A stretch of DNA of 64,000 bases, taken from the NCBI GenBank assembly GCA_900491605.1, contig UESW01000076.1:48863-112862 (forward strand), given 5' to 3'. This document shows, piece after piece, positions 12,161 to 23,900 of this stretch; position 1 is the stretch's first letter; the number at the start of each line of letters is the position of its first letter. The stretch is from Calamus simplicifolius. Lineage: Eukaryota; Streptophyta; Magnoliopsida; Arecales; Arecaceae. The notes below the pieces were generated by a model. It was not told where the DNA came from. It ran no database searches and saw only the letters and a list, made by a program, of their open reading frames with translations. The position numbers and the translations under genes were made by a program.

Positions 12161-13613
12161 AATAGCTGCATAAAAATAAAAACATGTTCATGTAATTGAA
12201 TTTGAGGCATATAACTTGATGTCATGTTTTACCAATGTAAACATGCAATAACATGAATCAATAATATACAATAACTACATGTGGGCTAAGTTATTATACT
12301 CAAATAGACTCATTAACTTAATGATGTGACTAACAAATTATTCCTTTCTTAATTCCTGTGGGTAATTAAGAAAATAATTTGTTATCGCATCCTAATTAAT
12401 TATATTAGTGCAACAAAAATTCCTGTGGGATAAGATTTATTACATTAATATAATTAGTCACAATTAATGTCATCTAACCTTATGTGATCTTTGCAACTCA
12501 ATATATAATTTTGATTAATCAAAGATGCTGTGGCTACTCCTCAATTAATCAAAATCATATTGATCACATGACATTGAATTCCATTATATGCATATAGATT
12601 AACCAATTTAGTATGATTATTAGGTAGTGATCTTAATCAACGTAACATTTCCAAATCAAGATCTGAGTTAGTCAAATTGGCCAGGCCAGTGAAAGAGAAG
12701 TGGGGGTCCCCCCGTTGCTTTCCTTAGGTCAGTCAACGGAACCAATTAAGTAACCACAATCTCTTTACCTTTCTAGACACCAACTGACCAATCAGACCTT
12801 GAAAGGATTTGCACTGTGATTTTCACACTACCACCAAATTCATGCATAGAATAAATCTAGTATGCAGAACAGGAGATAACATTTTAATTATCTATTTAAT
12901 GAATTTTGAAATTATCATCTTAAGAAAAATTTTTGTTAATTAAAACACGCCCGGCCGTAGCTCATTATTCCCTTGGGCCAGTCTATGTAAAACACCGTAG
13001 GCATAGAGACTCAGGAGGCGCATTTTAATACAAAAATTTAAACTTAAGAAACAAATGATAAAAACAAATCATGTTACATGATTTAATAAAACATTAAACA
13101 GATAATAAATAAATTTAAAATTCATCCAATCCAAATTTTAAATCCCGTGAGAGAACGGAAAGACCATAAGCGAGAAAAGCGAAAATCGAAACAGGCCACG
13201 TTTTCTCTCTTTTTAATATGTCACCGCATATGGTTATGGAAGCCACATTTCCGCTGCATTTCCTTTCTTTAGTTTTTCCTTTTTTTTAGTGCTACGTTTC
13301 TTTTCTCTTCCTTTCTTTAATGCTATCTCTTTAATACCAAAAAGAAATCCAGGAAACCTTTAATGCCAGAAAGAAATCTTTAATAGAAAAGAAAGAGGCC
13401 ACATTTTGTAAAGAAAGAGGCCATGTTTTGTTTCCGCAAAAAATCGGAATCTGAGATAGGTTTAATGGTTTCTGCTCAATTCCGTGAACAAAATCAGAAC
13501 TGAGCAAAAAATCGAAAACCGAAAAACTAAAAATGGAAAACATGGGGCATAAATTGCTTAAAAAGAGAAACTTTGATGGAAACACTCACAAAATAAGGCA
13601 GAGGTTTAAAAAA
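12161..13613 (-). other. 5' leader of the copia element
   Basis: Non-coding sequence between the primer site and gag. It contains the block at 12700-12795 that is shared with the Athila-like leader at 4070-4210, including GGGGGTCCCC and GGAACCAATTAAGTAACCAC. No other feature is supported; ORFs here look like chance. Confidence 0.6.
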
Positions 13614-13625
13614 GCTCTGATACCA
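13614..13625 (-). other. Primer binding site, initiator Met tRNA
   Basis: The minus strand reads TGGTATCAGAGC, complementary to the 3' end of plant initiator methionine tRNA, two bases from the 5' LTR. Confidence 0.93.
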
Positions 13626-13627
13626 AA

Positions 13628-14160
13628 TGTAAGACTTAATTTAAATATATTGATCACGATATCAAATATGCGGTATGATCGATAAATACCTTCAGCCATT
13701 ATTATTAATGTTCTTTCCGATGAGAGTAAGGAATTCGATCTTCCTTGAATCAGCTGCACGGGATCTTGATCTTCCTTCTCTCTAGGGATCTCGATCTTCC
13801 TCCTTCGATGGATCTTGATTGATCTTCCTCCTCCTCTCGATAGATCTTGATTGATCTTCCTCCTCTCGATGGATCTTGATTGAGTTCTTCCAATCAACGA
13901 GCCATCGCACTCTGATGGTGTATGCCCTCAGGATGTGCTCTTGATCAGGGACTCAATACCTCCGCTTATTAGGTTTTTCTTTCGATAACTTTGTTTAAAG
14001 CCTTAGGAAGGGTTCCCTATTTATACTCAAATCCCTTCACCGCATGCTCCCATCAAGCAAGCGTTCAACATTTAAGGGGGGAGGGGGGGCTGTTATCACT
14101 TCTTAATTAGTGAAACGATAGTAATAAAATAAGGACAATTAAAAGTGATGGGTTATTACA
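13628..14160 (-). repeat. 5' LTR of the copia element
   Basis: Matches 7320-7858 end to end with a few substitutions and indels. It carries the same GATCTTGAT-rich block (13735-13880). The promoter of the element would lie here, reading toward lower coordinates. Confidence 0.95.
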
Positions 14161-14840
14161 TGCTAATCAACTACTTCATTGGTACAATCAGCATGCACCA
14201 CTCAATTTTACACCACTGGGGAAGAATCTAACTTGTCTACACTGTTTCAATTTGACAAGAGCATCTTGTATTCCCCCTAGTAGAATATCAACATAAATGG
14301 CTACGAGCATAGTTCTAGGATTGTTAGGCAGTGCAGACAGAGCTTCCTTCAAAAACTGGTTAGCCTGCTCATGCTTCCCCTGCATTGCAGATATGGTAGC
14401 AAGATTTACATAAAGTGCTCCACAAGCCTCTTCAGGCTTCAGGAACACGAGACCTTGGGGCTCTTCTAAACAAGCTTTGGCATTCAAATGACCATTCAAG
14501 TCCTCGCCATCTCCAACTTTCTCTATTCACCATTTGTCTGTGTCTTCATCACTGCATGGCAACTGAACTTCGTTCTTATCCGAAATATAGATTGATAAAT
14601 ATTCAGCAGCTTCTTTAGGTCAGTTCAGGTGGCAAAGTGCTTCAGCAGCATAAACAAGACTTAGAAAATTGTAAATTTTAGAGCAGTCTGGCAACTGCTT
14701 AAGTGCTTTCACATATGCCAAGTCTCCAAGAACTGCCTGCTTTATCAAGTTGTTTACTTTCTTGCATGTGTCCTCGTATGCAGAGACAGAACTCAGCAAG
14801 GTTGAGTTCGAGCTCATACCTCCTTTTGTAACTTCCTTAA

Positions 14841-15205
14841 GATAGTGTTTCAAATAGGAGATAAGAGGGGATATTCAGGAGATATCCCCTCTTATTCTCA
14901 AAAGCCATAATTATAAGGGATAGCTGGGAATAAAGTTAACCAAAGGAATAATCCATGGTTAACCATGATAATCCATGGTTAACCATGGTTAACGATAGGT
15001 TATCCCCTCAATTTATTCCTTAGAAAATGCAGGAATAGCTGGTTATCCCTTGAAATAAGAGTAAAAAAAGTTATCCTATGGATTTACCTTTTTGCATTTG
15101 ATATGATCAATGGGATAGCCAAGGGATATCCCTAGGAATAGCCAGGGGACAAACTCTATCCCATACACTTATCCATGGATAATATTTTTTCTATCAAACA
15201 CTACC
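14841..15205. mobile_element. Tourist-like MITE 1 in the CNOT10 pseudogene
   Basis: It starts GATAGTGTTTCAAATAGG and ends TATCAAACACTACC, inverted repeats of each other, with TAA on both sides (14838-14840 and 15206-15208). It contains repeated palindromes of the AACCATGGTTAACC type. It is closely related to the element at 51161-55028. TAA/TTA duplications suit the PIF/Harbinger (Tourist) group. Confidence 0.8.
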
Positions 15206-15208
15206 TAA

Positions 15209-15292
15209 GGGTGTGTTTGATACCCCAAAAGCTATCCCTGGTTAAATGTACAAGATACTGGATATCCTCTTATTCCCTATTTCAAACACTAC
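15209..15292. mobile_element. Tourist-like mini-element 2 (84 bp)
   Basis: It starts GGGTGTGTTTGATACC, ends ATTTCAAACACTAC, and has TAA on both sides (15206-15208 and 15293-15295). It appears to be an extreme internal deletion of the same family. Confidence 0.7.
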
Positions 15293-15295
15293 TAA

Positions 15296-15580
15296 GGGTG
15301 TGTTTGATACCCCAAAAGCTATCCCTGGATAAATGTACAGGATAGCATTTATCCAGGGGATAGCTGAGGGAATAAGCATCTTTTTAAAATTACAAGTCTG
15401 CCATCAAGGGATAACTTTAGTTGTTCTTGGGTTACCTAGGGAATAAGTTCAGGGGATAACCCATGTTTAACCATGGGTTATCTCCTCTGTTAAACTTTTT
15501 CAGACCTATCCCCTCTAGCTATAGCATTGGGGATAAGGGGGATATCCATATCCTTCTTATCCCCCATATCAAACACTGCC
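15296..15580. mobile_element. Tourist-like MITE 3
   Basis: It starts GGGTGTGTTTGATACC like element 2 and ends CATATCAAACACTGCC, followed by TAA (15581-15583). It contains CCATGGTTAA-type palindromes. Together with elements 1 and 2 it forms a head-to-tail row separated only by TAA. Confidence 0.75.
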
Positions 15581-16100
15581 TAAGAGTCATCACTTGCACT
15601 GCTCATGTAGAGGCTGATGTCACATTAGATGACTTTGAATCTGCAGTAGAGGCTGATACTGCATTAGATGACTTTGAATCTCCAGCTAAAGCATTCTTCT
15701 GGCTGGAGTTCTTGGCACCTAAGGAGATTATCTGGTTGTTGCCATCTTCCATTTTGTAGATTGAAGTGCTAGATTTTGTCAGTTCAAAATTGTTCAATAA
15801 AAGCAGGGCATTAAGCAGACACTGCCAGGCAAATGGAAGCGAGAGCCTGTACAGACCATCAGGACTGAATGGACCATCTTCTCCTGAGCCATCTAAACAC
15901 CTATATTTCAGGTTTTTATCATCAATCACTAGCTGCCTCCATCTTCCTGTACCAACAACATGAATTTTAACCTCCTCACTGCCTGAAAATAAAGCACTGC
16001 CAGGTTGCAAAAGCTCCTTCTCCAAAGCTGAAAGGAAGCATTCAGCAAACCGAACCAGAAGAGACATCTGGAGCAGTTGTGTTACCGGTTGCAGAAACGT

Positions 16101-18240
16101 TCAGTCCTTGGTTAGGTTGATGTTGAGTAGTGTTTCCATTGTCTAACTTGGTTTATCATGCGTCCAACACCAAAAGATTTTTCGAGATACACAGAATTAC
16201 ATCCTAAAAACAATAGAATTGATTGTTAGGACAAAGAAAGGATCAAGCTCATAAACAAATGAAAAAGAAAGCATCAAAACCATATTAGTTATTTAAAATC
16301 AATAACAGGCCAAACTCATATTTGACATGAAAAGACAAGTATTTAAAAAAGAAAAAAAAAATCCTACCGAGCAAAACATTTGACACGAGGGACATGAACA
16401 AAACAAACGCACGCAAGATTAAGATTTGTAAAGAATGAAATAGAAGTATTGTCATACCAAGGGCTAGGTTTCATGATGAAGAATGACCAACCATAACACA
16501 AGCAGAGTAGGATGATCAAACTACTGTCACAAAGAAAATCTTGATTAGGAGGCAGGGTTATGTACAGAGGCATGCTTATCTTCCGAAAGTTGAACTAATA
16601 AGTCAAATAAAGGAAGGGAATTTACCAAAAATTTGATGAGAAAACATTCTGTCAGATTCCAGTTAGATAGAGTAATCTACTGATCTAATGTTATCAATAA
16701 AGGTTCAACCATATTAAACAAGGATTACTTCTCTTCTTCACTTATGCCCTCTAAGAATGGGAACATAAAATCCTATATTTGGATTCAACTCCCACAACTT
16801 TTATCTCATTTCTTCTTATCCAAGAACATTGCATGAAACTGCTCACACAGTTCCATCCGTAACTGTCCCCCATAATAATAATATCTATTTAAATACCTCA
16901 TGTCCATCAAATTGACTCAGTTTCTCAATCCAGCCAATAGCCAAAATTAGAGTTCGCTAACTGATCCTACTTATTATAAGATTGCTCGTAAGGTATGACT
17001 ATAATTTTACGGTGGTCGTTAACCTACCGCAATCTCTCTTTATTAAGGCTTGGAACCAGCTATGTATAAAAAAACTCAAATAGCAAAGTTTACTACAAGA
17101 TTGCTAAAGAGACTAAAATTCTACCTAAATCTTGATATGTATCATCTATGAAGCCGTCGAAGCAGAATGATTGATTTGATAATATACAGTATAGAGTGTT
17201 CAAAATCAGGCTGGCCCTAGGTCTGCCTTTAGCAAGTCTGGGTCAGGTCAGGCTGACCCCAGGTCCAGAATACAGAATATTGGGTTGGGTTACTCAGGGT
17301 TAGCCTGGCCCCAACCTGACCCATTTGCATCCCTGTGCCTAAGGCATGCAGCTTAAGGCATTTGAGCATCCAACACTGCTACAGAAGCTCCTTCCAGATG
17401 GATTGATGACAGTGAAATGAAAGCTGATTTTAGCTAAGCCCATCATTGCAGCCAACATGTGGAAAGAGACACTCCAAAACTTTAAGCGACCCCTAATGCT
17501 AGAAGAACCTAGAAAAACCCTATATATAATTCTTGGGTATTTAGATGGTACAACGCTATCAGGATATCATCTTCTATGTCTATTTCGGTATTTCATTTAA
17601 ATTATTAATTTTAATTTTTGAAAGAAGTATTCCTTTTAAATTCCATATTTTTTTAAATCCTAGAAAAAAAACTCTTTTCTCACTTAACTCCAGCTTTAGT
17701 ATTAAAAACTTTTGTAACATATATGGTTTAAACAACTCTCATGGCTTATGACAACCCACTTAAATTTAGTATATACATATTATATTTTAGTACTGATTTT
17801 ATCTATACTAGTAGAGAAGTAAAGATAAGCCAAGAAACAAATATTAATAGATCAATTTATAAAATTAGTCTATAAACAATATTTATAAAATTTAATTTTT
17901 TTTTTACTTTTGTTTTTAAAATTGAAATTAAAGCGGCTCCATTGTGATCTTTGACATCTTAGTTAATGTATAAATAAAAGATGGATAATGTTTTTTTTTT
18001 TTTTGTTATAATCTTTGACATCTTAAATTTTATACTGATTTGAATATTTATAATTAATGCTATAATTATATATCAATATGATGAATAAATGGAAGATAGA
18101 TAATGATCTTGCATGTGTGATAGGCTTAGTTGAATACCTAGACATTGTGAGAGTAAAGAGGTAGGGCTGAAGTGAAGAGATGAAAAACAATCATCCTGTC
18201 TGCAGGGCATAAACGAGGAGAGGTGATATTATATGATCAC
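16101..18240. other. Spacer without a supported gene
   Basis: No recognisable coding sequence on either strand; ORFs are short and show no family motif. 17195-17325 holds GGTCAGG and GGCTGACC words with local inverted symmetry, of the kind found in small plant transposons. The rest is AT-rich. Sequence just right of 16100 may be upstream or intron sequence of the CNOT10 copy, but I cannot show it. Confidence 0.4.
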
Positions 18241-18271
18241 TAGACAGAGGAACTGCACAGAGAGAAACAGC

Positions 18272-18275
<4 letters not shown>

Positions 18276-18304
<29 letters not shown>
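18276..18304. repeat. AG dinucleotide microsatellite
   Basis: An uninterrupted AG run of about 14 units, inside sequence rich in GAGAGG words (18240-18480). Confidence 0.95.
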
Positions 18305-18306
<2 letters not shown>

Positions 18307-19276
18307 CCAAAGAGAGGTGACATCAACCAGAGAGAGGCAATGCTAAAGAGAGGTGAACACCTTGGCCAAACTATTGAATGGCGGTCGATGAAAGTCAGAA
18401 GGGAGGGTGGAACATTGAGCAATCGACGAATGGCTGAACAAGTTGTTGGTCTAATCACTCTGAACTAAAGAGAGGAAATGCCAGATAGCTGGATGCGTGA
18501 TAGTTGGATTGAGGAGACGCTAGATGGTAAGAGTGGGAGAATAGCTCTCTAATTTTTGAGGAATGGGGTGCCTTAGTCTACTTGCTTGACGGCTGGAGCG
18601 AGGCAATGTTGGATAGCCAAAGTGGAAGAGTAGCTAAGCAAGAGAGAGGTTCTGTGTTTATCGGAGGAATGAGATGCCAGACAACACCTTGATCCAATTG
18701 TTCAGTGCTTGGAGTGAGGAAAACCAAACAGTGAGAGAAGACACCAACGGACTGTTTGGATGGAAGGGAATGGAAGAAAGGAAAAGAAAATGAAGAAAAA
18801 AAAGATCATACATTACTTTATTTAGGAGGAAGGTAAAAGAAAGAGGGGAAAGAGAATGAGAGTAATCGATCTTCCTTATTTCTTCCTCAACGAGGGTAAA
18901 TTTATTAACTCCCAAATCGGAGGTAATGTGGGGGAGAAAAAAATGTTTAAGTTTTTTTTTTTAAAGATCAAAATATCCCTTTATTTTTTACTCTTCGTTC
19001 TTTCATTCTCATAGTTCATTCCCTACTCTTTATTCTTTCATTCCCACAGCCGCGAGCTAGAGTTCTCAAAACTCATCAAGGCAATATCGTGATAGCTCAA
19101 GACTGGTCTCAACCTAGGTATCTCCCCTTTCAATCATCGTTGAAATCCATTGAAACCCACTTAGATAATATAATTTTTCATTGAAATTTATTAAGAGTAC
19201 TGAAAGTTTCTTACTGCATTGAATGCTTATAAATTAGGAACTGTTTGGATGAGAGGGAGTAGAGAGGAGGGAAAGG

Positions 19277-20923
19277 TGTTGACCTCATACTGATTTTGAT
19301 GAATATAAAATAAATAAGTATGGTACTAATGAATGTATTATTAAGACAAAATGATTTTAGAAAAATCATTATCAAAGAAGGTGTTACTTCAAATCAAGGT
19401 AAACTATAAGTTAGATGAAAGGTGACACATGGGTAAAGTGAAATTATTATGGATATGTTTTCAAGTCGAAATGATTTCAAAGTTCAAATGAATTTGTGAT
19501 TCACTATGAGTTTTTCAAAGGACTTGAGTTTCAATTTTTTTAAATGATTTCATATTTCAAGAGTGCATCTATTTTTCAAAAGTATAGGATTGCCTTTGGA
19601 TGATTTCTATGTGAAACTTATTTTCCAAAGCATCCCGTTTCCTTTGGATTTGCACTGCATTTTGTCTTGCACTAGACTTAACATTTTTACAGAAATTTTG
19701 TGCAGACTGGGCGACCAGAATGTCATCAATGGCATCATTGAAATTTTAAGAACACTTTTCAAGCCTAATCCTAAAACTGGGCACCTATATGGGTGCCTAA
19801 CTTTTTCATAGGATAATTAGGCGCCCATCTAGGTGCCTAACCTGGGTAGGTGAAAAGCTAGGCGCCTAGCCAAGCGCACAACTTTTTATGATTTCATTTT
19901 AGACGCCCAACTGGGCATCCAACTTTTGATGCTCTAATTCTAGATGCCCAACTGGGCGTTCAACTTTTTTTGCTTCCAAATTGGGTGCTTAGTTAGGTGC
20001 CTAACATGAAATTGCTTTCTATCGTTTTCCTCTATGCCTTCCAAAGCTTTTTGAAAAGGGGAATTGGGTAACCACTGTTGCCCCTGATGCCATAACAAAG
20101 AGCAAATTGAAACTGAGCGACCAATTGGTCGACCAGTTGGTTGAAAATTTCTATAACGGATATCTTTTCAATGTTCCTTTGCTTGCCATTTTTGGTCAAT
20201 CCTCTCACAATAGACCGTAAACTGCTAGTTCTTGAAGGAGTGTATAAATAGCCTCTCAAACAGTGATTTAAGTGTAAGAAAAATAGTGAAAAAATCATGA
20301 AGGAGTCGTGGCATATCCTTGAAGAAATCTTGTAATAAAATAGTGTTGAAGACTCCATTGAATATTCAAGAGCCACCCGAAGTGTATTTATTTCTTCATC
20401 CTTGGCATGGTATGAAAGCTCAAACAACTCTTGAAGAGCATTCAAAGCTTCATTCATTGCTCAAGCTTGCTTAAAGGAGAAGCCTTCTTGTGGAGTGTTC
20501 TTCAAATGTGTAAAGTATTCATTTGAATATCTACTCATTTAAGGAGTTTGTTCTATTTACTTTTAACATTATTGTGCTTTGATTTAGAGTTTCATAGTTG
20601 TGAAACTTGTAAGGATAGAGGTCTACCCATATGATTGTTGTAAGACCCCTTTGTACCCGTAAACAAGTTGCTAGCCAGATCGGCTAGGTTTATAATAAAA
20701 TTTTTAAGGGATTCTTGAGAAGTGGATGTAAGTGCAGGGTTTGGCATCGAACCATTATAAATTGCTTGTGTTTGGTTGATCTATTTTCTGTGTTGCTTGC
20801 ATATCATTTTTACTTCACTACACGACACTCGATAAAATTCTAGAATTTGCTAAGTGCACATACTTGGCAATTAATTTTTAAAAATCCAATTCACCCCCTC
20901 TTGGGTTGCATTATCTGGCAACA
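19277..20923 (+). repeat. 5' LTR of the Sirevirus-type element
   Basis: Starts TGTTGACCTCATA and ends TTATCTGGCAACA. It contains a cluster of short palindromes at 19765-20135, including CTAGGCGCCTAG (19858-19869) and a 14-base palindrome centred on CCAATTGG (20118-20131). TATAAATA at about 20233-20240, after CTTGAAGGAGTG, is a possible TATA box. Confidence 0.9.
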
Positions 20924-20925
20924 AG

Positions 20926-20940
20926 TGGTATTAGAGCAGG
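20926..20940 (+). other. Primer binding site of the Sirevirus-type element
   Basis: TGGTATTAGAGCAGG, one mismatch from the initiator Met tRNA complement TGGTATCAGAGC, lies two bases after the LTR. Confidence 0.88.
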
Positions 20941-20983
20941 TGCTGTTGATTTTTTGCCCTAAATAGCTTAGAGCCAAAGATTA

Positions 20984-23900
20984 TGGCAACCCAAATGAGT
21001 TCCATATTGAGTGAGGGGTAATCCATAATAGACTACCTCTGTTTAATGGCACTAATTATACATATTGAAAAGTAAGGATAAAAATTTTCATCCAAGCATT
21101 TGACTATGATCTATGGAGTATCATAGTAAATGGTCCTCACACATCCACTCTAAGATCAAATGGCATGGATATTCCCAAACCAAAAATAAAATGGGATGAA
21201 CATGATAAAATGATCGCTTAGCTCAATGCAAAAGCCATAAATGTTTTATATTATTCTTTGGATGCTAATGAGTTTAATCACATTTCTAGTTGTTGTTCTG
21301 CTAAAGAGATATAAGAGAGATTAGAAGTTGCCCATGAGGATACTAATCAGGTTAAAGAGTCAAAAATTAATATGCTTGTACATAGATATGAATTGTTTAA
21401 AATAGAATCAAATGAGTCTATTTCTGATATGTTTACTAGATTTACTAATATTATTAATGGGCTTAAAAGCCTTGATAAATCTTATACTAATGCTAATCTT
21501 GTGAGAAAGGTACTTAGATCTTTGCTCAGGTCTTGGAGGACCAAAGTCACTGCTATACAAGAGGTAAAAGATCTGAATACCCTACCATTAGAAAAACTTC
21601 TGGGATCCCTCATGACACATAAGCTTCAAGTCAAACAACATGTTGGTGAGGAGAAATCAAAAAGAAGGAGAACTAGGGCCCTTAAAAGTTCTGATAAAAA
21701 AGAAGAAGCTGATGAGTCTATGGATGATAGTGATAAAGATAATGACACGGCTCTTATCACAAGAAGTTTAAGAAATTTATGAAAAGAAATAAATTTGAAG
21801 GAAAAAAGAGGCCATTTGTCAAAGGAGAGCGAGCAAAGAGAAGGAAAAGAAAATTATAAGTTGAGTGCAAAAAGCTGGGATACTTTAAATCAGATTGTCC
21901 TTAACTAAAGAAAGGTTTCAAGAAATTTAAGATGAAAGCAATGATTGCCACTTGGAGCGATAGAGATGATTCAAGCTTCGAGGAAGAAGAGAAAAGTGAA
22001 GTTACTAACCTATGTTTCATGGCAGATAATGGTGAGGTAAGCCCTAGCTTCTTAAATGATTTTACATTTCAAAAATTGCATGGTGCATTCTATGAATTAA
22101 TTGATGACTTTGCAAAACTTAGTTCCAAAAATAAATATTTAAAAAGTTAAATTCAAAATATCACTTTAGAAAAGAATAAGTGTATTGAAGAAAATGAAGT
22201 TTTAAAACAAGAAAACAAGGAATTGAAAACTAAAGTTAATAAGCTCAAACCTATTGTGGATAGATTTACATTAAGCTCTACTAAACTTAATATGATTCTT
22301 GATAATCAAAGTGCTACTTTTGATAAAGCTGGTTTAAGATAAAACCCTTAAAAAAAAACTTTAAAAAAATTTCTGTGCATGCTGGTGAATCTTAAAAAAT
22401 TACATGCTTTAAATGTGGTTTAAAAGGTCATAAGTCTTATGCATGTAGTACTATTAAGAAAATTTGGGTTCCAAAAGGAACCATCTTGCTTAACCCCAAA
22501 GGACCTAAGAAAGCTTGGGTACCTAAAAGTAAGACTTAAATATATATATACAAGTGTGTCTTATAACCTATGGAGCTAAAAGAAAATGGTACTTGGATAG
22601 TGGGTGTTCAAGGCATATGATGGGTGATGAATCTCAATTCATCACTTTGGAGGCAAAGGATGGAGGAGTAGTTACCTTTGGTGATAATGGCCAAGGTAAA
22701 ATTATTGGCATTGATAAAATTGGTATCACTTCCTCTACTTTTATTGATAATATTTTACTTATCAATGGTTTGAAACATAATTTGTTAAGTATTAGTCAAT
22801 TATGTGATAAAGATTTTAAAGCTATTTTTGAATCATATGTTTGCATTGTTTTAAATCCTGCTGATAATAGCATGAAATTCATTGGTCATAGATATTGAAA
22901 TGTTTATATTGCTGATTTGAAAATTTGAATGACCATAATTTTGATTGTTTAGTTGCTAAATGCTAAAATAATAAATCTAATTGGTTGTGGCATCGTAGAC
23001 TTACACATGTTAGCATGGAGTTACTTTCAAAATTGGGATTTAGTTAAAGGTTTTTCAAAATTAAATTTTAAAAAAATAAATTTGTGATGCATGTCAATTT
23101 GGAAAACAAACTAGAAGTTCTTTCAAATCTAAAAACATTGTTTCAACTTCTAGACCTTTAGAGCTACTTCACATGGATTTTTTAGGACCAACTAGAACCA
23201 CAAGTCTAGGAGGAAAGAAATATGGTCTAGTGATTGTAGATGATTATTCTAGATATACTTGGTAATGTTTTTAGCTCACAAAGATGAAGCTTTCTCGCTT
23301 TTCAAAAATTCTTTAAGAAAGTCACAAATGAGAAAAACACTTTTAGTATCTATCTGAAGTGATCATGGAACAGAATTTGAAAATCACTCTTTTAAAAATT
23401 TTTGTAATGAAAATGGAATTAATCATAATTTTTCAGCCCCTAGGACTCCACAGCAAAATGGTGTAGTTGAAAGAAAAATAGGACTCTAGAAGACATGGCC
23501 CGTACCATGCTATGTGAAAGCAACTTACCAAAGTACTTTTGGGAAGCAATTAACACAGCATGTTACATCTTAAATAGAGCTTAATAAGACCAATTTAAAG
23601 AAAACACTTATGAATTATGGAAAAAGAAAACCAAATATAAATACTTTCATGCATTTGGATGTAAATGTTTTATTCATAATAATGGTAAAAACAATCTTAG
23701 GAAAATTTGATGCTAAATCTGATGAAGGAATTTTTCTTAGGATATTCAACAACTAGTAAGCCTATAGAATCTTTAACAAGAAAACCTTAGTAGTTGAAGA
23801 ATCCATTCATGTAGTTTTGAGAAATCTTTTTCATTAAGAAAGAAAAGATTGATGATGAGGTGAAAAACATAATTGAAAAAGCTCTTGAAAAACTTAATAT

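Larger units (their letters stand above)
7320..14160 (-). mobile_element. Complete Ty1/copia LTR retrotransposon with TGCTA target duplication
   Basis: LTRs at 7320-7858 and 13628-14160 begin TGTAAGACTT and end TTATTACA. TGCTA flanks both sides (7315-7319 and 14161-14165). A primer site (13614-13625), a polypurine tract (7859-7875) and a gag-pol frame broken in only one place are present. It reads on the minus strand. The LTRs differ mostly by small indels, including about 24 bp near 7372, so it is fairly young but not brand new. It sits in the 3' part of a CNOT10-like pseudogene. Confidence 0.95.
14166..16100 (-). pseudogene. CNOT10: CCR4-NOT subunit 10 (CNOT10)-like TPR gene, 3' part, disabled
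   Basis: The minus strand encodes pieces of the plant CNOT10 C-terminal half: GTGRWRQLVIDDKNLKYRCLDGS and YRLSLPFAWQCLLNALLLL (16067-15603), YEDTCKKVNNLIKQAVLGDLAYV and YAAEALCHLN (14853-14620), and LVFLKPEEACGALYVNL to LVKLKQCRQVRFFPS (14499-14188). CNOT10 is a TPR subunit of the CCR4-NOT deadenylase in the cytoplasm. In-frame TGA codons occur at about 14618-14620 and 14532-14534. Roughly 15 codons are missing after LAYV, and MITEs split the frame at 14841-15580. No introns separate the blocks, so it may be a retrocopy or one large terminal exon. The upstream half of the gene is not seen. Confidence 0.82.

Noticed and set aside
15209..15580. CRISPR-like repeated GGGTGTGTTTGATACC
   Set aside because: Only two copies, in plant nuclear DNA, and they are the ends of MITEs.
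17190..17330. Telomere-like GGGTT words
   Set aside because: There is no regular TTTAGGG repeat; the words form loose inverted repeats of a small transposon type.
18240..18915. ORFs with poly-Ser/Leu from the AG microsatellite
   Set aside because: Low-complexity translation of the microsatellite and the DNA repeat.
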